Positions 1-6,958 of a DNA stretch of 64,000 nt are shown here, one piece after another (positions within the stretch are counted from its first letter, which is position 1; every line of letters begins with the position of its first letter). The notes beneath the pieces are model-generated. The model had not been told where the DNA came from, ran no database searches, and saw only the letters and a list, made by a program, of their open reading frames with translations. The translations under genes and the position numbers were made by a program. The stretch comes from Sulfitobacter sp. OXR-159. GTDB lineage: Bacteria; Pseudomonadota; Alphaproteobacteria; Rhodobacterales; Rhodobacteraceae. Where the stretch lies: positions 1,373,001 through 1,437,000 of the forward strand of contig NZ_CP139707.1 in assembly GCF_034377145.1 (NCBI RefSeq), given 5' to 3'.

Positions 1-43
1 TCGTTCCCACTGTATCGCCATCACCGATTCTGCCAGCCACCAT
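1..43 (-). CDS. N-terminal fragment of a possible RHH repressor
   Basis: Only the first 14 codons are in the window (MVAGRIGDGDTVGT), read leftward from an ATG at 43. A good ribosome site (AAGGAG on the minus strand, about 50-56) sits just upstream. The G-R-I-G-D-G start resembles the G-K-V-G-Q-G start of the divergent Arc-like gene at 140. Position and divergence match P22 mnt opposite arc, so a ribbon-helix-helix repressor is inferred, but the DNA-binding part lies outside the window. Confidence 0.5.
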   Translation of the reverse strand, partial: MVAGRIGDGDTVGT

Positions 44-139
44 CTTCAACTCCTTTTTTGACACTACTGTGTTTTTTTGGGTTGACGGTCAAATGATTTA
101 CTGTAGTGTCATTACTACGGTAGTTGCATAGGATCGATT
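44..139. promoter_or_regulatory. divergent promoter/operator of left Arc module
   Basis: This 96-base gap separates the leftward partial gene from the rightward Arc-like gene. It holds inverted repeats built on ACTAC/GTAGT: TGACACTAC (59-67) against GTAGTGTCA (103-111), and a compact palindrome ACTAC-G-GTAGT at 114-124. A -35-like TTGACG lies at 82-87. The palindromes are natural operator candidates for the flanking RHH proteins. They differ from the ATGCTTTAT sites of the right-hand module, so the two modules probably have different specificity. Confidence 0.55.
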
Positions 140-316
140 ATGGCAAACATACAAGGGAAAGTAGGGCAGGGGGTTGTGCCCGTGACTTTGCGTCTCCCCG
201 TTGACCTTAGAGATGAGGTTAAAGCGCAAGCGGATGAAATGGGTCGTAGCATGAATACCCATATTCTTATGACTCTGAAGCAATCTCTATCGGCGGAAAA
301 GCCCGCCACCGCCTAG
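140..316 (+). CDS. Arc-like ribbon-helix-helix repressor (left copy)
   Basis: A 58-residue protein with the layout of the Arc/Mnt family: a short N-terminal arm, a beta strand (VPVTLRLP, residues 13-20), helix A (about 22-37), the turn GRSMNTH and helix B to about residue 50. Arc itself is 53 residues. Such proteins bind DNA as dimers through the beta strand and repress antirepressor transcription. A weak AGGA lies upstream of the ATG. A hairpin follows the stop, then the Tat-like gene and ant, as in a P22 immI-like operon. The related right-hand gene at 57622 is clearly divergent in sequence. Confidence 0.8.
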   Translation: MANIQGKVGQGVVPVTLRLPVDLRDEVKAQADEMGRSMNTHILMTLKQSLSAEKPATA

Positions 317-323
317 AAACGAA

Positions 324-363
324 AAAGACCGCTCGGGACTGCAATCCCATGTGAGCGGCCTTT
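324..363 (+). terminator. hairpin after arc-like gene (attenuator/terminator)
   Basis: AAAGACCGCTC (324-334) pairs with GAGCGGCCTTT (353-363) with one mismatch, and an inner GGGA/TCCC stem lies in the loop. The T-run is short, so read-through into the antirepressor operon is likely. A hairpin of similar build follows the second arc-like gene at 57807-57838, suggesting a kept attenuation role. Confidence 0.6.
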
Positions 364-395
364 GAACCCAAACTTGCTAGAAAGGATGTTCAGCA

Positions 396-788
396 ATGAA
401 TATACGCACACATACCACCAAAATCAACCGCCGTTCGTTATTCGCGGCAATCCCGGCCCTTGCAGCCACAGCTACAGCAGCCCACGCGCTTGAGGTGGTT
501 CAAACCCCCGTTCATGATGAACCCATCATTAAATGGTGCGAGCAGTGGAAAGCGCTTCGAGGCCACATCAACGAGACAGAGGGTGATCCCGACACTGAGT
601 TGCTGGCCCTGCAGGAACTCGAAGAGAAGATCTGCACGGCAAAGCCCGCCTCAATGGCTGGCGCAGTGGCCCAGCTTGAACATGCCCTGGACAACTTCGG
701 TGAGTACGTGACCGGCAACGTCTGGAAGGATTTGGACAACAAGCTGTTCAACAACCTGTTGGGCGCTCTCAAAGCGGGGGTGGCATAA
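396..788 (+). CDS. exported small protein with Tat-like signal (left copy)
   Basis: A 130-residue protein of unknown function. The N-terminus has a twin arginine (NRRSLF, residues 11-16), an alanine-rich hydrophobic run and an AHA-type cleavage site near residue 31, which looks like a Tat signal peptide. The mature part is acidic and helical with two cysteines (CEQW, KICT). It lies between the arc-like gene and ant, and its stop overlaps the ant start (TAATG), so translation is probably coupled. A close copy is at 57876. Export is inferred from the signal only. Confidence 0.65.
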   Translation: MNIRTHTTKINRRSLFAAIPALAATATAAHALEVVQTPVHDEPIIKWCEQWKALRGHINETEGDPDTELLALQELEEKICTAKPASMAGAVAQLEHALDNFGEYVTGNVWKDLDNKLFNNLLGALKAGVA

Positions 789-1555
789 TGGGTATGCAGA
801 TTATGCCGTTCGAGTTTAAGGGCAACCCGGTTCGCGTTCTTGAGATCGACAGCGACCCATGGTTTGTGGCTAAGGACGTGGCCGATGCTCTTGGTTACGC
901 CAATAGTCGGAAGGCCGTACAGGACCACTGCCGCAAAGCGCAAGCGGTGGGGTCCCTGAATCAGGGACCCCTAGATGTAGGGGGGTCACGTTTCGTTACC
1001 CCCTCCGATCTGGACCCTCAGACTAAGATCATTCCAGAGGGTGACGTGTATCGCCTCATCATCCGGTCAAATCGACCAGAGGCGGAACCGTTCGAAACAC
1101 TTGTCATGGAGGAAATTCTACCCACGATCCGCAAGACGGGATCGTACGGCTCGCCAGCTAAGGTGGACTATAACGACCCGGCTTTGCAGCTAGGTATGAT
1201 CGAGCATTTGAGGGTGGAGGCTGAAACAGCAAAGGCAAAGGTGCTTGAACTGACGCCAAAGGCGGCGGGTTACGACAAGTTAATGAGAGCTGACGGCCTG
1301 TATGGCTTGCAGAATGCGGCCCGCGCACTTTCGGCACGGCCAAACCTGTTCATTCGATGGCTCAAACAGACCTACTTGTTCTATCAGGGTCAGGCTTTGG
1401 TGCCGCGTGTCCAGTACACGCAGCGCGGTCTATTCGAGGTCAAGACCGTCATTGTGGAAGATAAGGCCCGTCCGACAACGTACATCACGCCGAAGGGGCT
1501 GGATTTCTTTCGCGGAAAAATTCCGGGTGATCTGCTGATCGGGGGTGCTGCATGA
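788..1555 (+). CDS. ant: BRO-N/KilAC antirepressor (left copy)
   Basis: A 255-residue antirepressor. Residues about 5-110 are a BRO-N domain (VRVLEIDSDPWFVAKDVADA, then VYRLIIRSNRPEAEPFE and EEILPTIRKTGSYG). The C-terminal 90 residues are a KilAC/ANT domain (NLFIRWLKQ, RGLFEVK, TPKGLDFF). Such proteins bind and inactivate phage repressors and are held off by Arc-type repressors in P22. The start overlaps the previous stop by one base, and the stop overlaps the next start (ATGA). It is almost identical to the gene at 58268. The family call is firm; the target repressor is not known. Confidence 0.88.
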   Translation: MGMQIMPFEFKGNPVRVLEIDSDPWFVAKDVADALGYANSRKAVQDHCRKAQAVGSLNQGPLDVGGSRFVTPSDLDPQTKIIPEGDVYRLIIRSNRPEAEPFETLVMEEILPTIRKTGSYGSPAKVDYNDPALQLGMIEHLRVEAETAKAKVLELTPKAAGYDKLMRADGLYGLQNAARALSARPNLFIRWLKQTYLFYQGQALVPRVQYTQRGLFEVKTVIVEDKARPTTYITPKGLDFFRGKIPGDLLIGGAA

Positions 1556-1791
1556 GCAATACACCTAAACGCACAGTGCAGATGTCTCAGAATGATTATG
1601 TTTTGTTCGGCCTAATCTCTGAAATATTAAATGATGATGAGCGGACCGAATTGATTGAAATGCTGACCGACTATCAAAATGCAGAAATCGAAATGAAGGA
1701 TGTCTTTCGTAAGGTCATGCTGAACCATGAGGCGAGGTGGGAAGCATTTCACAAGGTTAAGTCTGCAAGTAAGTCGGGAGGTGTATCATGA
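1552..1791 (+). CDS. hypothetical 79-residue protein in left ant operon
   Basis: A small, acidic, largely helical protein with no recognised domain. It overlaps both neighbours by four bases (ATGA junctions), so it is a true operon member. It is absent from the otherwise matching right-hand module, where ant runs directly into the next gene. It therefore looks like an insertion into, or a loss from, one of the two copies. Confidence 0.65.
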   Translation: MSNTPKRTVQMSQNDYVLFGLISEILNDDERTELIEMLTDYQNAEIEMKDVFRKVMLNHEARWEAFHKVKSASKSGGVS

Positions 1792-2093
1792 AGCGCCGTA
1801 AGTTCATGGCCACTACCTCGGCCGCATCGCTACTACCAGTCACTGCCAACGCCACGCAGGCAGAGGATCTGACCGTGGGTCAGCAGGTTCAGCACCATAT
1901 GCAGGCTATCACTGACCTGATCGGGCAGGGCGCGGAAGGCATCGATATTGATGGCGTGTGCTGGTTCGTATGTGAGGGGCGGGCGCATAGCTTTTGGGCA
2001 AGCGGTCGGGCCGGTCACAACCGAGCGAACTTCCGTCCCGACATGTTTGATGGGTGGAAAGTTTCAGAGCTCAAATTCGTGGAGGTAGGATGA
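1788..2093 (+). CDS. small exported protein with Tat-like signal (left copy)
   Basis: A 101-residue protein starting KRRKFMATTSAASLLP, with a twin arginine, a hydrophobic stretch and an alanine-rich cleavage region near residue 22, so Tat export is likely. The mature part includes VCWFVCEGRAHSFWASGR and ends with DGWKVSELKFVE. I do not recognise the family. A near copy is at 59032. Two Tat-like proteins inside an antirepressor operon are unusual. The stop overlaps the next start by one base. Confidence 0.65.
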   Translation: MKRRKFMATTSAASLLPVTANATQAEDLTVGQQVQHHMQAITDLIGQGAEGIDIDGVCWFVCEGRAHSFWASGRAGHNRANFRPDMFDGWKVSELKFVEVG

Positions 2094-2209
2094 TGGCTGT
2101 CGCAAAAAAGAACGAGGAACTTTCAATCGACGCGCTCAAGCAAGGGCGCGTCACCCTTCGAATTAGCGGCAACGATAGCAGTAGCGGTAACTACCCCGCC
2201 ATAGGGTAG
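2093..2209 (+). pseudogene. truncated copy of the 251-residue gene at 59337
   Basis: The first 23 codons match the protein at 59337 (MAVAKKNEELSIDALKQGRV and a little beyond). The sequence then diverges and stops at a TAG at 2207-2209 after 38 codons. The break marks the 3' end of the duplicated segment near 2155. A short product could still be made, but the family core is missing. Confidence 0.8.
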
Positions 2210-2276
2210 TAATGCGGCCTTGATCCGCCGCGCGCTCATAGCTGTCTGACCTCCGGAAGTAAGCAAAGGATATCCC

Positions 2277-2519
2277 GTGACCAAGAATAAACTCACCGAC
2301 CTCAACGATCACCTTTTCGCGCAGCTTGAACGTCTGTCAGATGAAGACATGGATGAAAAAGCAATCGCCAAGGAGGTTCAGCGCGCCAGTGCAATGGTTT
2401 CTGTCGCCGACAAAATCACCAGCAACGCCGACTTGCAACTAAAAGCTGCGAAGCTCTTTGCGGAGCACGGCGAGAAGGTACTGGGGCACCTTCCTCAGAT
2501 TGGAGGACCGAGACAATGA
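2277..2519 (+). CDS. hypothetical phage protein before HNH gene
   Basis: An 80-residue, helical protein with a GTG start preceded by AAAGGA (2265-2270). It has no recognised catalytic motif. The stop overlaps the start of the HNH endonuclease gene (ATGA), so the two form a coupled pair. A role with the endonuclease is inferred from linkage only. Confidence 0.65.
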   Translation: MTKNKLTDLNDHLFAQLERLSDEDMDEKAIAKEVQRASAMVSVADKITSNADLQLKAAKLFAEHGEKVLGHLPQIGGPRQ

Positions 2520-3166
2520 AAGGCCGCACTATTCCATACAGTGCAACCGAACTGGCGTGGATCAAGGCCAACAGCAAGCGATTACGCCCAGAGGCTCACT
2601 CCGAGTTCTGTGACCGCTTTGATCGTCAGGACGTGTCTTTGTCCAACTTCAATTCGCTCTGCAAGCGCAAGGGCTGGATGACAGGCCGGACGGGGAATTT
2701 TGTGAAGGGGCAGGCACCACACAACAAGGGTAGGAAGATGCCCTTCAATGCGAATAGCGCAAAGCACCGGTTCAAGAAGGGGAACCTGCCCCATAACACG
2801 AAATACCTCGGACATGAGCGTTTGAGCAAAGAGGGTTACGTCGAGATCAGCGTGGACGAACCCAATCCGCATACGGGCTTTGAGCGGCGCTACGTTCTGA
2901 AACATCGCCACCTTTGGGAAAAGAAGCACGGCCCAGTGCCGGAAGGCCATGTGCTCAAAAGCATCGATGGCGACAAGGCTAACACCGACCCAGCGAACTG
3001 GAAGCCGATCCCCCGAGCGCTGCTGCCGCGGCTGAGCGGTGGGCGTTGGTACAAGCCATATGACCAGTATGATCCGGAGGTTCGCCCTACGGTTCTAGCT
3101 TTGGCGCAGTTGGATCACGCAGCGCGGAGAGCGTCGAAGCGGGGTAGTGGGAGAGGTTCGACATGA
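2516..3166 (+). CDS. HNH endonuclease
   Basis: A 216-residue protein. The C-terminal half carries an HNH_3-type core: YVLKHRHLWEKKHGPVPEGH, then SIDGDKANTDPANW with the aspartate and asparagine expected of this family. The N-terminal part is basic with repeated KG and HN motifs typical of DNA-contact modules in phage homing nucleases. It overlaps both neighbours by four bases. A free-standing phage endonuclease is the likely role. Confidence 0.8.
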   Translation: MKGRTIPYSATELAWIKANSKRLRPEAHSEFCDRFDRQDVSLSNFNSLCKRKGWMTGRTGNFVKGQAPHNKGRKMPFNANSAKHRFKKGNLPHNTKYLGHERLSKEGYVEISVDEPNPHTGFERRYVLKHRHLWEKKHGPVPEGHVLKSIDGDKANTDPANWKPIPRALLPRLSGGRWYKPYDQYDPEVRPTVLALAQLDHAARRASKRGSGRGST

Positions 3167-3324
3167 CCAGAACCCACTTCACACCCCGAAGCATTATCAA
3201 TCTGGCTTTGAGAGAGGCCCTTGATAGCATTGCGTCCGCTCAGATCGATCCATGCGCCGGCACAGCCGTATTTAACATCATGGCGATTAATCCACGACCA
3301 TCTACAGCCTCCAATAGTAGATGA
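3163..3324 (+). CDS. hypothetical 53-residue protein
   Basis: A small protein starting MTRTHFTPRSIINLALREAL whose ATG overlaps the HNH stop (ATGA). It contains one cysteine (DPCAG) and no recognised fold. It precedes the IS630-interrupted HNH gene. Translational coupling supports it as real, but function is unknown. Confidence 0.5.
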   Translation: MTRTHFTPRSIINLALREALDSIASAQIDPCAGTAVFNIMAINPRPSTASNSR

Positions 3325-3476
3325 GCCTAACCGCAACAGATCGTGTGAGGATCATGTTATGGCTGAGTGCCAACTACCGCCCCCAGGGTTAATCCGTCAA
3401 CTACTCAATTATGACCCCGACACCGGAGTTTTGACTTGGAGATACCGGCCGGTTTCATTCTTCAGAGGTGATACTA

Positions 3477-4646
3477 GTGCTCTGAGTCTGACACTTCCTA
3501 CCTGTTTCCGCGAGTTTCATCGAGCTTGTCCAGCGCGCGACGTTCCCGGGTGAGGATATCCTCTGCGGTTTTGGTCCATTTGAAGGGCCTTGGCTTCTCG
3601 TTGTGGTGGGCCAGATAGTCGTAGATCGCGGCCTCAAGATCATCGACGCTGGAATAGCTGCCGCGCCGGATGCGCCTTGATGTGATCTCGGCAAAGAAGC
3701 GCTCCACCAGGTTCAGCCATGACGCGCTGGTGGGCGTGAAGTGCAGCTTGAAGCGCGGATGCTTTTCGAGCCAGGCCTTTACCTCAGGCGTCTTGTGGGT
3801 GGCGTAGTTGTCGAGCACCAGATGCACATCGCGCCGCGTGGGCACAGCCTTGTCGATCTGTCGGAGGAATTTCAGGAACTCCTGCGCACGATGGCGTGGC
3901 ATGCAATCGCCAATGACGGTGCCTGATTTCACATCCAGCGCAGCAAACAGCGTGGTCGTGCCATGGCGTTTGTAATCGTGCGTTACGGTCGCGGCACGGC
4001 CCTTCTTGAGCGGCAGTCCGGGCTGGGTGCGATCCAGCGCCTGGATCTGGGATTTCTCATCGACGCAGAGCACCACGGCACGGTCTGGCGGGTCGAGGTA
4101 GAGCCCGACGATATCGGTGACCTTCTCCTCGAACTTTGGGTCGTTCGAGACCTTGAACCCCTTCGTGAGATGCGGCTTCAAGCCAGCTTCTGCCCAGATG
4201 CGGCCGACGCTCGACGGCGAGATGCCCATGGCTTCGGCCATTAGCGCGCGGCTCCAGTGCGTTGCATTGGGCGGGGTTTCCTGCACCGTCTTGGCGATCA
4301 CCTTCAGCCTTGTTTCCACGGGCAAAGGCGGCACCCGCGAGGGTCGCGTCTTGTCACGCTTGAGACCGGCCACGCCCTCATCGAGATACCGCTGCTGCCA
4401 GCGCCAGACCGTGGGTTTCGACGTGCCCGCGCGTCGCATAATCTCGAACGTGCCATGACCGTCCGCTGTGGCCAGGACGATCTCGGCCCGCCAGACAAGC
4501 TTGCGCGCAGTGTTGCGGTTGCTGATCAGGGCTTGAAGCTCAGTACGGTCGGCGGGGCCAAGGTAAAGGCAGATGTCATGGCGTCTCATGCCTCAAATAT
4601 GGCACATCACGTTGCCGATGGGAATCTCCTGTCAGGTGGAGAACAC
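3477..4646 (-). mobile_element. IS630-family insertion sequence
   Basis: The element carries one transposase gene. Imperfect terminal inverted repeats are visible: GTGCTCTGAGTCTGACAC at the left against GTGTTCTCCACCTGACAG (complement) at the right. It is flanked by a TA duplication (3475-3476 and 4647-4648), each within CTAG, the usual IS630/Tc1 target. The clean frame of the host gene once it is removed supports these ends. Confidence 0.85.
3498..4589 (-). CDS. IS630-family transposase
   Basis: A 363-residue transposase with an N-terminal helix-turn-helix region (TFEIMRRAGTSKPTVWRWQQ) and a C-terminal DDE domain: VLCVDEKSQIQ, HLVLDNYATHK and LNLVERFFAEI supply the acidic triad. It is intact, so the copy could be active. 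It is the only gene of the element and lies opposite to the phage gene it interrupts. Confidence 0.92.
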   Translation of the reverse strand: MRRHDICLYLGPADRTELQALISNRNTARKLVWRAEIVLATADGHGTFEIMRRAGTSKPTVWRWQQRYLDEGVAGLKRDKTRPSRVPPLPVETRLKVIAKTVQETPPNATHWSRALMAEAMGISPSSVGRIWAEAGLKPHLTKGFKVSNDPKFEEKVTDIVGLYLDPPDRAVVLCVDEKSQIQALDRTQPGLPLKKGRAATVTHDYKRHGTTTLFAALDVKSGTVIGDCMPRHRAQEFLKFLRQIDKAVPTRRDVHLVLDNYATHKTPEVKAWLEKHPRFKLHFTPTSASWLNLVERFFAEITSRRIRRGSYSSVDDLEAAIYDYLAHHNEKPRPFKWTKTAEDILTRERRALDKLDETRGNR

Positions 4647-5193
4647 TAGGTGGACTGCTGATCAGACCTGCAAGCGATGGAATACAAGATATGCCCAAAA
4701 AGAAGCATTCACCGCGCTAAACAAGGGCTACAGATATGGCCGCATCTTCATGAAAAACCATCTTGCCCACCGGGTTATTTGGGCCATCGTTCATGACCAA
4801 TGGCCAGATTCAGAGATCGATCACATAGACAGGGATCGTCAGAACAACAGGATATGCAATCTCCGGCTAGCAACGAGGTCTGAGAATGCTGCCAACCAAT
4901 GCATGAGATCCAACAACCGGAGCGGCTTCAAGGGGGTAACTTGGAGCAAGGTTGCTAAAAAATGGACGGCTGAAATTTCCTTTAACAATAAGAGAAACTA
5001 CTTGGGCTTATTTGAGACCAAGGAAGAGGCCGCTTTGGCCTACAAGAATGCCTCTGAAAGGCTGCACAAAGAGTTCTCAGGAATCATGGGTCGATAATCC
5101 CAAGCTCAACGCGCGCCTGCGTTCAGAAGTGACCCAGCCTGTCTACAACTAATCTAGTCAAGACGGGGCTTATGGTGTAATTACAAGGGCAAC

Positions 5194-5250
5194 AGACGCG
5201 CAGGACGTGCGGCAATCAGGTGGGTTCTACCCACGAAACGGTTGGAACAC
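5194..5250 (+). promoter_or_regulatory. late leader element, copy 1 (AGGA hairpin)
   Basis: It holds the core GCGCAGGACGTGC shared by five leaders, followed by GGCAATCA. CGCGC can pair with GTGCG, leaving AGGAC in the loop. A second hairpin (GTGGG-TTCTA-CCCAC) and a second GGA (5244-5246) follow, about ten bases before the ATG at 5256. The double-GGA layout resembles CsrA/RsmA binding leaders. Confidence 0.6.
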
Positions 5251-5255
5251 GTCGC

Positions 5256-5306
5256 ATGTCTTATCTTCCTGACCTTAAATATCGGCCAAGCGTGGTATCG
5301 CCATGA
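5256..5306 (+). CDS. 16-residue leader peptide
   Basis: An open frame MSYLPDLKYRPSVVSP follows the leader element. Its stop overlaps the start of the next gene (ATGA at 5303-5306). The next gene has no clear ribosome site of its own, so this short frame may serve to deliver ribosomes to it. It could also be the true entry point for control by the leader hairpin. Confidence 0.45.
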   Translation: MSYLPDLKYRPSVVSP

Positions 5307-5662
5307 TCCCGGGGTGCTTTGATTGGCCGGAACAGTATGCCGGTGACACTGCGCCGTGGCAGAAGTTCACGCTGCGCGAAAAAGGCGAACCAATTTCATT
5401 GGTCGACGCCGTGATCGTGATGCAGGTGCGGAAGCACCCCAAGAAAGCCCCGATCTTAGAGAACACCTCGGTCGCATCAGCCGGTATCGAGATCCTTGAT
5501 GCAGTAGAGGGAGTATTCCGGGTCGGGGGATACGAGAACCCCGATGTGAACGACGTGTATGTCTATGACATCCAGCTCACCTATCCGAGCGGCGAGGTTA
5601 AGACCCCCTTGCGCGGCCAATATCCAATCCTAGGACAAGTAACGAAGCAGGGAACGCCATGA
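5303..5662 (+). CDS. tail-region hypothetical protein
   Basis: A 119-residue protein, rich in beta-type patches (VIVMQVRKHPK, GVFRVGGYENPDVNDVYVYD). It resembles small tail-fibre-associated or baseplate-type modules found before phage fibre genes, but I cannot assign a family. It overlaps the fibre gene by four bases and probably belongs to adsorption-apparatus assembly. Confidence 0.6.
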   Translation: MIPGCFDWPEQYAGDTAPWQKFTLREKGEPISLVDAVIVMQVRKHPKKAPILENTSVASAGIEILDAVEGVFRVGGYENPDVNDVYVYDIQLTYPSGEVKTPLRGQYPILGQVTKQGTP

Positions 5663-6958
5663 CAGGCTCGGTAGAAGTATTTGTTGAACAGTCTGGCGAT
5701 GTGATCGTTGATGTGAGCCCCGTCGGGTCCAAGGGCGACATCGGGATCGGTATCAAAAGCATCGTATTTGACGAGGTAACGGGACGTTGGACTGTCACGC
5801 TCACCAACGATGTGGAATACGAGACAGCGAGCGTCACTGAGGCTCTGGAAACCTATGAGTTAAATGCTGCGAACAGCGCCAGTGCGGCGGCCACTCAGGC
5901 GGGGGTTGCGACGACGCAGGCAGGCATTGCCACTACAAGGGCTGGCGAAGCCGCCGGAAGCGCCAGCACAGCAACCACGCAAGCTGGTATTGCCACAGGC
6001 GCTGCTGGGACCGCAACGGCGCAAGCAGGGATTGCAACCACACAAGCCGGTGTTGCTACAACGAAGGCCACCGAGGCAGATGGTAGCGCCCAGCTATCGC
6101 GAGACTGGGCCGAGAAAACCTCTGAGCCAGCTGGTCCTGATACGATGTCCTCTCGGACTGCCGCTGAGATCGCTATTTATTCTGCATTGTCTTCCCAAGA
6201 TTGGGCAGAAGGCACGGAACCCGGCGACCCAGGCACGAAGTCTTCTAAAGTGTGGGCGCTAGAGTCCTCTGATAGCGCAGACGCAGCAGCAGCGTCCGCA
6301 GCACAGGCGGCGCTTTATGACGGGCCGAAGTTCAACACAATCGCGCTCATGGCGGCAAACGATGCGCTGACAGACGGCAAGCAGTGCGTCGTATGGGATG
6401 GCTTCAACGGCGAGCCTGAGACGTTCGTTTACGACGCGGCCAGCACGGTCACGGCTGACGGGGCGCTTGTTGTGGATGCAGCAGGCATGGGCGCGGGGCG
6501 GCTGGTATCCAAGCGAACGGTCTATGCAGGTTACGCCGAATTTGACGCCGACGTGCGCGACATGCCTGACGGTACATTTCTCCAAATCCCGAGCCTAAAT
6601 GTGGCTTACGAGGCGTTGTCTTCTGGCGGGAACCTTACCACATCATCCGGAAAGCAGCGCCGCTATATTAATAATGGATATATCAACGTGCGCGGTTTTG
6701 GTGCCGACCCATATGCAAGTGAGGCGGTGAACACGGCGGCATTCCAGGCTGCCATTGACGCCGCGTTGTCTGACCGGACAGGCTTTACAGGGTATGTTGC
6801 GTCTTCTGCCGCCTACGGAAATGCGCAGGTTTTCATCCCCAAAGGTCGGTATTCCGTGGGGGAGTTGGTTTTCGGTTCGTCGGCAATAGGATTTTCATTC
6901 GTCGGAGAGGGAAAGTTCGCTTCGACTATCGAATACAGCAGCGATAGCGGGTCATTCA

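Larger units (their letters stand above)
418..2155 (+). repeat. left copy of long duplicated ant module
   Basis: This stretch is nearly identical to 57898-59399 on the same strand. The ant genes differ at only scattered bases. Identity starts just inside the 130-residue gene and stops abruptly inside the fourth gene, where the left copy runs into unrelated sequence. The left copy has one extra gene (1552-1791). The pattern suggests duplication or gene conversion with a deletion at the left copy's 3' end. Confidence 0.9.
3359..5097 (+). pseudogene. HNH-AP2 homing endonuclease split by IS630
   Basis: The 5' part (3359-3476) encodes MAECQLPPPGLIRQLLNYD and the lead-in typical of HNH-AP2 endonucleases. 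The 3' part (4647-5097) carries the HNH core (HLAHRVIWAIVHDQWP, EIDHIDRDRQNNRICNLR) and an AP2-like DNA-binding segment (GFKGVTWSKVAKKWTAEIS). Removing the element and one TA copy restores a perfect reading frame across the junction (GDT-RWT). A relative that is still intact lies at 25135-25689. The gene is inactive as it stands. Confidence 0.9.

Noticed and set aside
3741..4649. Rightward open frames across the IS630 region
   Set aside because: They are opposite-strand shadows of the transposase with basic, low-complexity translations and no ribosome sites.
5150..5200. T7-like or late-sigma promoters as the cause of the five repeated leaders
   Set aside because: The sequences before the shared core have no common -35/-10 spacing, and no single-subunit RNA polymerase gene is seen; a promoter role is not excluded but is less likely than an RNA role.
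5883..6085. TQAG repeat block as a DNA satellite or recombination site
   Set aside because: The period follows codons of an alanine-rich fibre repeat and is explained by protein structure.
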